A stretch of DNA of 64,000 nt from NCBI GenBank assembly GCA_012934845.2, contig WNNJ02003682.1, positions 54,421-118,420 on the forward strand, given 5' to 3'. The notes beneath the pieces were generated by a model. It saw only the letters and a program-made list of their open reading frames with translations, was not told where the DNA came from and made no database searches. The translations under genes and the position numbers were made by a program. Within the stretch, counting starts at the first letter, position 1. The number at the start of each line of letters is the position of its first letter. The stretch comes from Pomphorhynchus laevis. Taxonomy: Eukaryota; Acanthocephala; Palaeacanthocephala; Echinorhynchida; Pomphorhynchidae. Below, piece after piece: positions 25,201 to 40,200 of this stretch.

Positions 25201-28200
25201 CAAACGCTAGAATTTGGCTGTATTCCCAAAACAGCGCGGTAATTTTCAAAATTATTGACACCATTATTTCCTTAATTTGCCATTTTATTGATTAGTAAAA
25301 TTAGAGTATTTTTCTTCAATGTAGAGCATTCTCTGTTATCGTACTACCATATTGTTATGTATATTGTTCATTCAAATTGCATTCCCACTTCCTTGATAAC
25401 CTAGCGTGACGTAAATGCATGTTATCAATTTAAAATAAAATATTTGCTTTTTTCTATTTAGCGACATAAATAAGTAAGTTGTCAACATACTCATCAAATC
25501 AAAGTAATAAAAATATAGTACTCCTACAAATTGAAATTGTTTAAAAATCTATTCGCCAAGAATAATTTATATAATAAAATTTATGCTAAATTTGATCAAA
25601 TTCGTTTAAAAAAGCCTATATTTTAGTTTTTTTCGGCACTCATTAAAATCATAAATTTGTCACTATATATTTAACGAGCTGCACGCTCATCTACACTTGA
25701 AGAACTACATGCTATGACCAGTACTTAACGCGATTGTATTTTCTGTTAATAGGCCGATATTTTAATAAATTAATTAAACGATATAATTATATTACTATTA
25801 TGTGATATATCATCGAATACTTATAGCCCAGTTAGATACATTTTAAAAGCATTTGGCAGAGTCTTTTTCGACTATGGAGTTTTGCTTGTTTTATGTAAAA
25901 ACTAAAATGGCGTAATTTACGAATTGACAGTCGTCATAAAGGCGACAAATATGTTACGTTCAGTTCTATTTAGTTTTTTCGGCTGATTGACGAAATATAA
26001 TAAATCAAATTATTTTAAGCATTTGAGATTTATATTGTTGTGTTTTGTATTCTCGGTATATTAATGTGGTTTACAATTACTTTAAAGTCATATCACAAAT
26101 GGCAATAATTCGTTAAATTGCTATTTTAGAGTGTGTTTGTGTCAAAATACCCCTCTTTTACAATCAAATTCGCTCGCTACTTTTTACTGTATCCGCGATG
26201 TTAACACATAGATTGTTGTCTTACGTTTTGCGTTTGATTTTTCGTGTACGATAGCTCATAGATACTGTAATTGCAGTTATGTTTTACTAAATTCACGCTA
26301 CTATTTTTATTTGTTAAACTGAACGATTATATTGCACTTTCCTCGTATTTTATTATAGATTTAAGTCAAATAGAATATAGTTTACTGTCAAACAGTTTCG
26401 TATTTATATTTTATAAAATATAATTTAATTGAAATTATTTCGTATCATTATCTGATGACTAGATGATCTAGATATTTGATGATATTTGATGACATTGATA
26501 CTTTATATTTGATGATTTAGATATGGTATATTTGCTATAAAGTTTCCGCCTAATTAATATTTCTGAATACATCTAATTACGACACTTATTTTGGAATTAT
26601 ATTAACATCTTAGCATTCCTGGTTGTGGTGTTATTTTTTGGATAATATCAATTTTACATTGAATAATCTATTATATTATACCGAATTTTCAATGCATTTT
26701 GCTAATGATTTTCCAGTTTTAAGCACAAAATAATTATATCATTGTCGTATTAGAATTTAAGAGCCGTATCAATTGGTTCATTGTAAGCGCCTTCTTTTGT
26801 ACATTTGAATGTGTTATATACAAAACTTGAATGTTGTTATACTGCAAACTCTAATCGCTTTATTAAATGTATATCTAAAGTTTCCTTGCGCATATGTATT
26901 AAGTTAATGTTGAAATTTACTAATTTAAGGCTGTGTGTGCTGCGGCGGATTTATTGGTTAACGTCGCTCCTATACATATGCTGTCGCAGATCACTGTCGC
27001 CCTTATACACCGATTAACCTCGAATAGCAAGTATTAATAGTTTACTCACCGTATTTTCAAAGATAAATTAATTGTGGTTTTTTATATCTCAGAGAAATGC
27101 ATTTTGTGTTGCTGAAAATAATAATTTCCATGATTAGAAGAATTCAGAAAATAAAGGGTGGCTTACTGGATTTATTTAGACAATACCTTCAATTTTTCTT
27201 CATTTACTCCACTGATACAGTTTACATAAAACATCTCAAGCTACAGATTTTAATCCTTCTCTCTACCGAACAAAATGTTTCCAGTGTTCTGTCAGAATTA
27301 CAGGTGTGGTTTTGTGATTTGTGTTTTATTCCAACTATATTCAGTAAAATAAAGAAAATTATAAAACCTTTTTCTTAATATCTTTCACACAAAACCTTCT
27401 ACGAAGTGGATTTGGCGAAAAATATTTGTCTATCGTAAGAATGCAATATTTTATGTCTTCATATATTAGAATTATTAATATGAAAATAACCTTACCATAT
27501 TGCTCGCGACAATTTAATTAAAAATATACTCTTTGTGGGATCCATATTTTATATTTAAATTGGAATTTACTCAATAAATTAAAACGTTATTCTTAATAAA
27601 ACTTTTATTGATAAATAAAAGTATTTATCTAGATATGAACATTAAATTAACATCAATTAAATCTACTTTTAATTTGTATCGCAAAGATGATATATTTAAA
27701 TTTACAAGAAACATATTTTTGCATGATCATTCATGCATACCATATAATATAAAATATAATACATTAAATAATGAAATTTTAAGAATTGCAACAATATGTA
27801 ATGATATTGGCTTTCTTCAAAATCATTTAAATAATTTAATAGATACATATTTTAAACTAGGTTACTAAAAAAATAACATCAAGCAGAAAATAATAAAATA
27901 TATAAATCAACAAAATATTATTAAAAATAAATTTAAACTCTTAAGCTGAAAATGTTTATGGATGAATAATAAACAACATGCTTTGCATTAGAATAAGGTA
28001 CACTAGATAATCAAATTTAATCAGAGGAAATACGTCGTTTGTATGTATTTAGCTCAGCTGCTATGTTAGGTATAGGAATAGAGTTTGAAACATGATAACA
28101 TAGCAGTTTCTTTTAATGATCTCTTATTCTTATTCTAATATATCTTTCGTTATTTATTAGACAATTCATAAAAATTGATATTTAATTTTAAATTTTAACT

Positions 28201-31200
28201 TTAAATAAATTATATAATTCTTATATAATAATTTATTATTTATTCTTATTTTTAATTTATATGTACTATAAAATAAGTAGACCCAGTTAATTGATCTGAG
28301 TTATATTTCATTTATAAATTTTACGATTGTGGAATATAAATTCTGAGGTGCCATGTTGATTCATGAAGATCCTAAACAGGTGAGTTTTTCACTTAAATAA
28401 TAGATAAGCGATCGGACTCTTTTGTGAGTTAAAATATTCATTCATTAATATCAGATAAAAAAGTTTTTCAATGCTATAATATTTAAATATAATATTAAAA
28501 TAACGTTTTTCAATAAGGTTATTTTATAACTTTATTGATTTACAATAACGTTAGATTTAAAATCTATGATCGCCAGAGTGTATAATTTGTCAAAATACTA
28601 AAATTTTAAATATTGAATTCCTTAAATTTCTCTATTTTAGCGTATTATAAAAAATTATAGGTTTCAAGAAAGAAACTGTATTTTTTACTAAATCAAAATA
28701 CCAACATTGCGTTCGTATTTCTGAATTTAAAGTGGTAAGATTAAAGCATAGAAGCTTTTTATTTAAATATAATTGTTTGTTTTTCCGATAATTAAGGGCA
28801 AAATTAAGCACTAAGAAATTAAAATTATTTCCAATACTTCGGCAACTATTTGAGACCAATTTCAGAAATATTGCATAGATATATTAAATCTTAAATTTTG
28901 TTCACACTAGGAAAATAACTTAAGATTTAAGATATCCATACAATATTCCTGGAGATGTTATCAGAAGTTGCCGCAAAATCTTTTAAGAACTTTGCTTATT
29001 CTTTTCAGAAAATGAACAAAATAAATTTTATTGCAATATAGAATAATTGTCTAATAATTTCTATATTTTGCTCTATTTTAGATATAAATTAGTTTCTACT
29101 ATTTGGTATCTTAGAGAAATGTGTGCTGCTCTGCTAAAATAATAATTCCCATTTATTTATAAACATGAATAAATCAATAAATAATTATTTATTTGTTTAT
29201 TTTTTTATTTATTGTCATTATTTGGAAGATAAAGCTCTTTTTGCTGTTATCTGTTCGGAATTGTGACAAACAGACAATAATTTTTAGACGATATAAAAAT
29301 TATTGTTAAATAATTTGGTTTCCGAAATCTTTTTAAATTTTGTCTTATTCTTCGTGACTATTATTACGACATCTTTCATTCGACTTATAGTTTTATTTAT
29401 AAAAGTGTCACCTTCAGTTTTCTTGTATTGTCCGTTGTAGTTTTGCATGCATTGAGTGTAAATAATATTTGTTTATTCTGAATCTAAAAGATATACTTCT
29501 TTCTTTTTCGAAATCGTGTAGATATCGAAAATTTTTATTCTAAAAAACAAATTTCTAATATATATATTATTTGTTTTGCTTGCATGTATTAGATTGGACA
29601 AAATTAATTTCTAACGTCAATCAGGTAAATTCATATGTGTATCCTAGGCTGTAAGCATCTCATACAGGTCTGATGTTGTTATATTTGCGATTCGTGCCAT
29701 GGGTCAGCTCTGTTGTAAATTTCAAGTTGTCAATCATAGCTGTCAATCATTCCTACTAGATTTGTTACATCATTCAAAAGGTAAGCATAATAATATACAA
29801 TCTTTTATATGTGTGTGGCATTTTAAAAAGTTCTATAATTTTAAGAGCCGTTGGGACCTGCTGATCGTATATAATTATAAGTAATGTGGCATTTTGTTGC
29901 TTCTACGATTCACCAGATATAAACGCTTGCTCATTTAGATGTTATGCTACCACAAGGAAACATATTAATTGCACATTTTGAGGGCAGATAACATTTCTCA
30001 TTAGAATTTGTTTTGTAAATCATTTTAATATATGTGCATCTATCTAGGAACATTCACGTTTAAATATATATAAATTCATCAGGTATATACTATTAAATAT
30101 TATTATTAGTATACCATCATTATTAAACATCCTCATTATCATCCACCGAAGAGTATTGTATATAAGCTTATGTTTATATGAACATATTCATGCCAAAATG
30201 TTAATATTTATCTGCTTAGTTCACAGAGGAGTCTTCGTGATTAGACCAAATTTTAAGGTTACTGTAAGACAATTTTATTTTTATTTTATAGCTGCAAAAT
30301 TGTCTTGTTATATATAAATAAAAACCGGTGATTTTGTTTTAGTTTGTATATTTTTATTTTGTTTGCTAATAAATATTGCTTTTTAGACGAAGTGCGTTCG
30401 GAATGCATTGTAATTTTGAAAGGTCTTATCCAACAAGATGTGAGTAATGTAATTTGTCTAATATAATGTTTTTAAATTGCTTTTTAAATAGATTCGTCAT
30501 TAATTGATTGATTGATTGAATTTCTTAAAATTAGTGGTTAATCATTTAATCTTATTGATAGAATTGCTAGAACGATATAAAATATATTTTTTAGTTTTGT
30601 AAATTTACACGAACAAAGAAATTATTTCTATTCCAAAAATTACGATATTTCGATAGCTTCTGCTATAATTTTCAGAAAAATTACAAATAGCTTATTAAAC
30701 ACAAAAGCATCCAGTTTATCATTTTTCTACTCAAAATTTTTAACGAACGAAAAAACATCAAAGAAAACAAATTTAAAATGTAATAATAAAGATGTCTTAA
30801 CTGGTCAACTTTCGCTGACCAGTTCATCGCAAGGGTGAACCCCATGTATTTTACTCGACTCGTGAAGACAGGGAGTGGTTGATTAGTCAAAATAAAGGAG
30901 AGCGCAGAGAGTGCTAATCTCTTAAGTTTTTATTTTGTTACAGGGGCGCCATGGAAGACAACCACCTACGATTTGGCGGAGTTAAAAATAAGATTAGACT
31001 TGGGTAATTGGTCTTTTAATCTTAAAAAGAAACGGCTGATGTCCGAGACTACTTATTTGCACATGCGTCCATAGAACATTAATGTGGTATCATCAGCGTA
31101 AACCACTAGACGTTGCTCGCGTTTAATTATTTTAAAGAGTTCAATGGAAGCAACAAGAAACAAGATAGGAGAAAGAGGGGATCCTTGGGGCACACCCGTA

Positions 31201-34200
31201 ATTGGGTAGAACTGATGCGCATCAGGGTCGTCTTGATAATAGAATCGCTTAGTGTACGGCAGTATCTCCACCCTGTTAACAATTCTCGTAGACAACCCGA
31301 GGGACCTGAGAGTAGAGATAACAAAGGGAATGGAGATGCGGTCAAATGCAGCAGAAAAATTAAGGAAAACAGCCACTGCAAGTTGATGACTATTTTCTTG
31401 ACAGAGTCGATGCACTTCACCTACAGCTGAATGGACCGAGCGACCTTTGACGAACCCATGGAAACTTGGCGGGATTAAATTTCGCCTACTTAAATGATCG
31501 CGGATTCTACGCGCAAGCCCTTTTACGTAGATTGATACGAGAGAATTTTGAATCGATATGGGCTGCAGGTCTTTAGGATATGATACCGGATTTTTCTTAG
31601 GGATAAAAACTCTTCTACTAATGTTGATGCCGGCCACATTTGATGGGGCGGCTAAAAGCATTGATACGTCCACTTCTCTTCATTGTTCGGCTCTTAAAAG
31701 CTGGCAAACACGACAAGAGAATGGAGCGACGGATTTGTAGGTGTCCGGAAGAGGCCCCCGTGATTTAAAAATATCTGTGACAGATATATCTCTACTCCTA
31801 AAGTCTCCCCAATGCGTGATTTGTTAAGGTGATTGAGTGACTCCATAATTATGTAGAGATAGTGACTCCTCCATCACTTTATCAAGACCTATTTTTTGAA
31901 TCCAGTCCAATGCCCTATCCTTCCAACAGACAAACTTCTTGAATATATTCCAAAAGGAAGACTGGGCTGGATTAAGGGGAGCAATGCTTGGCTATCCTTA
32001 CCCAGTTGGAACATATATCTGGTGCTCCAATATTCTTTCGAGAGAACTTCTCTAGTAGAAGCAGAAAAGTTGAGAAGACGGAGCAACTACGCTAAGGTCT
32101 TGAGTTTTGTCGGAGTGGGACTGTAAATACGACCTTGATAGGTAGTCGAAAGTATCGCGGAAGCTTGCGAAGACAGGTAGGAATTAAATCCGGTTATACT
32201 CTCATTACCAATTCGGGAGAAGCGTTGGATAGCTGCCTGAAAGAAAGCCACTCTGATAGGATCAAAGTGGAATCTCCTTCGAAGCAGCGTATCATCTTCT
32301 ATCCGCCAACGAATCAAGTCATGAGAGGTGGACAGATGTTGTCGCGACTGCTCCGTACAGTGGGGTTTCAACAACTACCTCATATTGAGCATTAATAAGT
32401 CGAGGAGTGAATTCGTTTATTCGCAATGAAAGGTAGGGGAATGTGGTTTATGAATAAGATAACCGTTCCTGGCTCTGCGGAGTACTGCATTAATCCAACG
32501 ACGAATTCTGTCGTTGAAGTTACCAAGTACCATATCGTAACTGCTATCTATGATTCTATCCAGGAGGTCACGTTTCTCGTCAATGTCTCCTAGACGGATG
32601 TAGACATTGGCTAGACTGAGGCGTTTACCGTTCTTACAGAGTGACACTACTAAACAAGACAGGGCTGTACAAGAATAGTTAAGTAGAAGAGACGATTTTA
32701 AGGAGCATTTAACAAGCGTTTAAAAACCTTGAGATGAAGTGGGGTGAGGAGGGTTATGTACGGAGTATAGTGGGAACAAATGTGCTTTGGTAAGAATCGA
32801 GTAATGACCTGTTGGAGTCGGATAGACTGCGTCTCCTGAAAGACTATAACATCTGCATCTCTACCAGATAGAAGTCTAAGGGTGGAAGCTCCTCCCGAAT
32901 TCCACTGAAGGATATTCAGTAAAAAAGGCTCATGAGTACTCTGCATTGTGTTAGGTCAGTTGGGTGGGATTGCATCATCCCTAGGCAGAGCTAGGGGCGG
33001 AAAGGCTGTTCTCCCTGCCACCAACTTCATCCTGGGTGAGCACTTGCCCACGGGCAGTGTCTTCATCTCCCATTGTGGCGCATATCTTGCCCTTTTACAT
33101 TTTTCCAATCTTTATGGGTGCAACTGCGTGGTTCGAGGCCCTTTTCTTTTTCGATTTTGTAACTGCAAGTTGTTTCAGTATTCAAAGACGAGTATAAAAG
33201 ACCGCAGCCAGGGCTGCTACCATATCCTCCACCCTCTTAATGGCGGATTGTATCTTGATATCGGTGATACTAAGGATGTCACTGTCGGACATTCTAGAGA
33301 CAGTGTCGGAATATGACTCCACTTTCTTAGCCTGCACTTGTCTGGCGAACGTGTTTCTATATTCTTTGAACAGCGTGCATTTACGCGACCATGCCGGACG
33401 GCTCCCACCACAATTAGAACATAAAGGGGGAAGCACGCATTTATCTTCAGATACCAGGTTATGACAATAGGCAAGACCACAGACGCCACAAGTTTTCGTG
33501 CGAGAACAGTTAGAGGCTCATTACTCCCATACATGCCACTGGTTGCAATGCGGGTGGTATGTTAGGTCTTCCGAATTCAGGATAGAAAAGCGCAAGTTAG
33601 ACCCCGGAAATGGGTTGAAATTCGATTTAATTAAAATTTCAGCTTGCTCAATCGGGGCAGAACAGAATCCGATTGGAAGGGGAAATCCACGTTTCCCTGT
33701 GACTGATCTAAAATTGATAACTTTAAAGACTGACTCCAAGGCATCTATATCTTTCTCTTCTAACTGTGAGGGAAGGTTAGTAATTTTAATTGAAGCAAGA
33801 ATGGGTTTGGAATAAATGTCACCCATTTGTTTTAGATTTGATTCAAAGAATGTCATGTATTTAATATATCGGCGGTGGATAAAGATATCTTAATGTCTGA
33901 CTCATATAACTTAACAGAATTGAACAGTATTCTTTTGGTGTACTTGCCAGCAAACGATTTGATAAAAACTTTGAATAGATTATGCCTTTCCACAGGCTGT
34001 GTCAGTGTTATAACAATCAAATTTTTGAGTTTAGGGATTGGGGGGAGTACCCCGCACCCTGCAAATTATCAGAAGCAACAACACTAAGCTGATTGTCAGG
34101 ATTCGCAGAAGAAATCATCTTTTTACCTGCTAGGTTGTCGATTTTGTTTTAATTTTTGCTTGAAAAATTGATATCGTTTGATCCTCGAAACCTACTTTAT

Positions 34201-37200
34201 TGCAATTTTTTTATTACATCTGAAATTTAAAATGTAACAACTCATCAAAATAGAAGAAAATGCCAGTATATTAGTACTGCATAGCAAAAAATAAAACAAA
34301 GAAAATGAAGAAATACAAAAACTTGAAATTAGAAATGAAAATTAGTAGAAAAATAAAACTAAATAAAGGAAAATGTGGAATTTGAATTGAAAAACAAAAC
34401 AATTTGAGTAGAAAAATGGCAACCTTGATGCTTATATGTATAATTAACTGCTTAATTTTTCTAAAAATGGTAACAAGAGTTATTGAAATCTTGTAATCTT
34501 ATTGTAATCTTATTTCTTGGTTCCTTTAAATTTACAAAACTAAAAGTTTTGAAATAGATGGATATTTTCTCTTTTCTTATTTGAATTTCTCTGAAGTACG
34601 TATTACAATCAGTTTCGTGATTCAAGTGAAACATTTCTACAAACAACCTATATATTCCTTTATTTATCTCAAGTGAAAATAAAGTGAAGAAAATAGATAA
34701 AGTTTTTTAGATTATAAAATAAATGAATCGCGCTCTAGATTAAATGGTTTTAGACAGATACGACATTCATCCAATTTGTAATGTCTTTACATAAACCTAA
34801 AAGGCATTAAAACTAACACTATCAGAACACTTAATTAATAAAGAAACTCTAAAATATCAATTATAGTAAAAATTTCAATTAAACTTTTGAAGTCTGAATG
34901 TCGTCATGCTGAATTTATTATAATGAATATAATGAATTATTATACTATCGCCTTTAAGACTTTTCTTATACATTAAGCATAATTAGTCAACAGATGTAAC
35001 AAATACGTTTTTGTCTTGTTTATTAACTAAGTATGCGACACGGAAGAAATGCATTGAGGTATTGAAAAATGGAAAACACTAATTATGAATTAGGTAGAAA
35101 TATGTTTATAAAGGAAAATTAAGTTACGCTTAGAATTGTCAATTATGGAATCGGGCTAGTTCTACCTTTTATTAAACTTCGATTTCATATATGTGATTCG
35201 TAGTGAGCTGGTTATTAGTAAGCATATTCGTTTATGTAAATCCAGTCTCATCTGTTTAACAATTCATGAAAATGACTCAAATGCAAAAATAATTTCATTA
35301 AATTAATTTGAAAGAATTTTAATTATTTGTTATTAATTGTAAATTTTATAAATTACTTTTTACCCTAAAGCTTTATTTTTATCCAGTAATGGATAAACAT
35401 AAATTACTGATTAAATAAGATGGATATTTTTATATACTTTGAGTTATATTTGGGATAAAGGTCTTCATATTATATTTATTTACTTCTTTTAATGGTCAAT
35501 TATAATTCGTGACCAAGTGCGTTAAATGACTCTACCAAATACGTTAAATAATATCACACATTATCTCTAAAGTAATAATACCAATATTCAAAACTTTTTC
35601 ACTTTTAATTAGCAAATATAAAATATGGGTATTTATTAATTTAAATATTTATTAAATATCTATTTTTCTCGAATTCAGCCTAAACAGTGCGAGCCTGTTC
35701 TTAGTCAGTTTATGAATATACTCAATACCTTACAAAACCCAGATGCGATAGCTACGATTCTTTGGCTTATTGGTGCTTTCTCAGATAACGTTGTGTCCGA
35801 TGTTGGTGTCAAAGTTTTAAAAGACGTAATTCTGAAATGGGACAAACAGGTAATACCGCAAATTAATAGTTTACAATGCATGCTAAACATCGATTACTCA
35901 CTTAAAGGTTTTTGCATTACTAATTGAACATGATAGAGTGAAATTCAAGTGGTTCTTAAATATTAGATGAATTTTCGATAGCTGACTGCTAGAATTATCA
36001 AAACAAAATATAAAATAAACTTGTTTTTTTATATTTATATAACCTTGTTTTATTCTGATGATGGTAATAGTTGACTATTGACAATTTGACTATGCTTAAG
36101 AAACACTTGTATTTTACTCTCTCCTGTTCAATCAATTATATAGTATTTATCTTATAATTTACAAAATTGACTATAGCTTGTAAATCAAATAAAAGTACAC
36201 CTTTGAAATCGTTATCTGCTATAGTTGAGAATGCAAAACTGGTTGCTGTAACATGTGTTCATGCTCGATTCTATTTGACAAATTCATTTGTAATTTTACT
36301 ATACCAATCGATAGCTATAAAAAATTTCTTCTCTAGGTTATACAAATCACAGTCAGTAATTTGAAATTTTAATCATCATTTTGAATATGATGTGATAGTT
36401 CGGTTAACATTACATTCTAATTTTATTTGATGAAACGTATGAAATACAATTACTCTATAAAATAATACATTAAATAATATTAGATATAATATTACAGTGT
36501 TTGTACATTAGACTTTGGATCTGCAAGTGCATTCTCGATTTCAATGCTTTTTCATACTTAATTTGGTTAAATAACATTATTTTGATACTTAATTTTATTT
36601 AGTATTTATGATTTTATAATTTAATTATATATATATATTAACTCGCTTAAATATTAAAAGACATTTAACATTATTGTGTAAGCAGTCTCCATTGTAAATT
36701 AGCAAAAATATCGAGAAGAGTCCAATATTTATTTTGTTCACAAATTTTAAACCACTACTGCGGTCATCATCAGGAAAACTTCAGTGCACATGTTACAACA
36801 AACATATAATACAAAAACAGATCTTGAAGAAACATACTGGAAGTTAATCTGGAAAAATAAATGTATCCGGTTTATTACCTTGGAAGTTGTTGTAGGGATT
36901 TAGATAACATCCTAATATAATAGCATATTTTATTTCCCTTATAGACTTATCACTTTCTGTTTATGAATTAGACGTCAAACATCGTAAGTCACTGTTCAGT
37001 GCTTACATCAACAATCAAAATCACCACATAAGCAAATTGTCGAGGTCTGAAATATTGGTGGCTTCTACCCCGCAACAACGATATACAAATTGGTCAAATC
37101 GTCTTTTTACAGCCAATTAAGAAACAATATTAATTCTGGGTGCCAAATTCGTAATGTATCAGCGAATTGTGCTGGTATCAATACAAGCGGCTCTTGAAAA

Positions 37201-40200
37201 TATTGTTGCGCGACAAGATGTAAGAGTAATTGCTGTGTACAAAACGCATGTTGGTCGCATCAATGATTGCCCGCTACACGAAGATCGCTCACATAAGTCT
37301 GATATTCAAACGTTTCCAGCATTTGCATTGAAGACGCGATTGAATGATGAAACATTTGCTATTCGCACAGCAGACAAAGGCAATAAATTGGTAGTTCTCA
37401 ACAAATGCGACTATATTAAGTTTAATCTTTATATTTTATCAATACGACCAAGTTTATGAAGTTACAGCGTGACCGCACATTAAAAAATAAAAGTGTCTCA
37501 ACGCTATGATCTTGCAACTAAACCGTCGTGGAGTAATTTTGACCGCCGATTACTGCGAGGTTCGTTATAAACATAGCGCTCTTAGTTTTTTTACCTGCTA
37601 CCTAAAACCCATAAAGCTGAAATGTCTGAAAGACATGTAATCGCCGGTTATACTTCGCACGCTTACTGCCTGGCAAATATAATAAACTTGTGCATAAGAG
37701 ACTCTATGGGCTGATTACATTAAACAATAACAAATGGCCACGAGTTTGTGTTACATTTGCGGAAATTAAACACACAAAATGTCAAATTTTTAACTGCTGA
37801 CGTTAGCGATCTCTTCACAAATGTTCCCTATGTCAGAACTTATGCACAACCGAATCCATATTCTCTTTTAACAATGAATTGTATGTGCAAGTTGATTGAA
37901 TTGCAATTGGCTCTCCCTTTGTTCCTATTCTAGCCTATTTATTCATTCGATAAGCTGAAGCAAGTGTATATCTCCACAAAAAATTAGTATATTGGGGCGG
38001 ATACGTTGATGACGTATTCATGAGTATCAATAATCCTGTTCATGGAATGCCTTCAATATGTTAGTTAATTTGGATACTCGAATAAAGTGGAGGATATGTG
38101 CGAAATGACGGTGCTATTTTCTTCCTGGACGTTCAATGATTGCGTGAAGGTAGTAGCAGTACTAAGACTACTGTGCTTAGAAAAGAAGGTGTCATTAACA
38201 TGATCACACCGTGGACGTCGATTTTCCCAATGAGATATAAAATATCTGCTGCTTGTATGCTATTTCTGCGCATGTATAGATACTGTTTTACAAATGAGGA
38301 TCTGAAAGTAGAATACGAGCATATAAGACTGTTTCTATTCGTGGCTGGGTATCCTCTATAGGCTATTAAGCGCGGTTATAACGCAGAAAAAGAGATTTTC
38401 AGTAAAGCACAAAACGACTATTTAAGGTCTGAAACAAAACATATAAATTTTCCGTTTTGAAACCATCAATCATTTGATATTCTCCAACTCGCCTTAAGAC
38501 TAGCGTATAGAAGCACTGGTCCTCACAGTACCGTATTTTGTAAACGTGTGTCTGGTATTTCTGGTTTATTCAAAATAAAACTAAAATATGAAAATATTTA
38601 AGAGATCTACCATATACCGTGTAATGGTTGCGCGGATTTTTACGTAAGACAAACAGACGAAAAGCTTCCTGATCGATTATTGGATCACAAGCGAGCACTA
38701 CGTCTTGGACAAATCAGCTCAGCAGTTTGAAATCACTTTGACGCTAACGGCCACGACGTAAATTTTGGCGGTGCAGAAATTATAGCCCACGAAAGTGATA
38801 AGTCTATAAGGCAAATAAAAGAAACTGTCATATTACGTTACCTACATTTCTACAACAACTTTGAATGTAATAAACCGGGTGTGCCTACCCACTTGATTAC
38901 AAATGTTAAATTTATTTTTCCAGATTAACTTCCAATATGCTTCTTCCAGATCTGCTTTGTATTATATTTTTGTTGTAACGTGTGCAATGACGTTTTCTTG
39001 ATGATTATCACAGTAGTGGTTGAAAATTTGAAAACAAAATAAATATTAGACTCTTTTTGATTATTCTGCTAATTTAAAATTATGTAATATTTGTTTATAT
39101 TTTTAATATATTCTATTTAACTATATATTAATGCATTTAATTCAATAGTAATGGTTTTTATTTGTGATTTCGATATTATATGTATATATATTTGAACATG
39201 CTCGTTAACTCCTTATTTTGTATCAAATATGATGAAATAGCGAAAATGTTGCACTTTTGATATTAACGACAATCTAATTTTTGTTATTTATTCATTTATC
39301 CCTTTTTAATTCATTAAAATCTATTGGCTTAAGCGAATAGCATAAACCTACAAATTTTAATGATATTTATTTGATATATAAGTATTTGCCTATAATGTTT
39401 TGACCCTTGTCATTATTATTTTAACTAACTGAATTTTTATCGTTTTAAAATAGACGTTACTGCTAAGACTAGTAATTTCCAACCTTCTTTGTTTGTTGAC
39501 TTGATATATGCTTATTATCCAAGAACTATTTCACATATGGATTCGGTATCCGAATTTGATTCTTCTATTTATATTTATATAGGAAGGATGAAGTTTTACA
39601 ATCCTTAAGTGTTTCTGACTACTGAGTTAACGAAAATTCGTTTTATGGCTAATAATTAGACAACTTATGCTTCAGGTTACTGCTATTACGCACGTGCTTA
39701 TTATAATGCTGTTGGATAAACATGATAAAATGGGGGGGGAATTGTTTTCTATAATTACAAAACAGTTAGTCGAATAACCCTTTTCGTAAGGGTACCTTTA
39801 ATCGAGCTGAGAAATTTGTAACAAAATACATATAGATTTAACTAACTCGACGACGCTACGATATATTGGCATAGATTAAATAATATATTTATTCACATCA
39901 TTTAGCTTTGCCTAACAAGGCTAAATGCCCGATATACTAATTTGTTTGTGGGAATATACTAATTTTTTATAATATATTTTGTGTGAATATACACTTGCTT
40001 CAACTTTTCGAATGAATAAATCTGCTTAACTTAAAACAAGATTTTATTACCATAGACCTTTTCACGGTTTTCGTCTATCTCGTATGTGTTTCCGTTGACT
40101 TCCAAAATACAGCATGATGTTGGAAACTTTGGTATAAGTTTCTAGGGACTCCTATAGGTCAATTGAATATATGTTGGGAATAACGGGCTTAGACAGTAAA

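Larger units (their letters stand above)
30790..34150 (-). mobile_element. LINE-D, same family as LINE-A, antisense in AP3B intron 11, 3'-truncated
   Basis: The most complete copy of the family in structure: ORF1 with CCHC knuckles, APE endonuclease, linker and RT. It lacks the end of the RT and the 3' tail, stopping near 30790 after TLAMNWSAKVDQ. Several shifts and stops are present. It lies antisense to the host gene. Confidence 0.85.
36695..39076 (+). mobile_element. Penelope-like element PLE-2 with inverted terminal repeats, in AP3B intron 12
   Basis: An element of about 2.4 kb bounded by inverted repeats of about 167 bp (36695-36862 and 38910-39076). Inside, on the plus strand, are a Penelope-type lead-in (IRTADKGNKLVVLNKCDY, about 37366-37420), RT motif C YVDDVF (about 38000) and a C-terminal GIY-YIG endonuclease (YHIPCNGCADFYVRQTDEKL, then LLDHKRALR, about 38608-38700). 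This is the canonical RT then endonuclease order. The terminal repeats hold the CTGATGATG..AGTA hairpin. The coding region is broken in many places. Confidence 0.8.

Noticed and set aside
27304-27378. Donor CAG|GTGTGG directly after ELQ as the end of AP3B exon 9
   Set aside because: It leaves exon 10 out of frame. The donor 17 bases further on (TTT|GTGTTT) restores phase and gives a length matching homologues.
29590-29652. Extra AP3B exon WTKLISNVNQ before exon 10, joined by a 17-nt intron GTAAGC..ACAG
   Set aside because: It would need an implausibly short intron or a non-AG acceptor, and exon 9 to exon 10 works without it.
31113-33464. Several plus-strand ORFs of 74-122 codons
   Set aside because: Antisense shadows of LINE-D ORF1 and ORF2.
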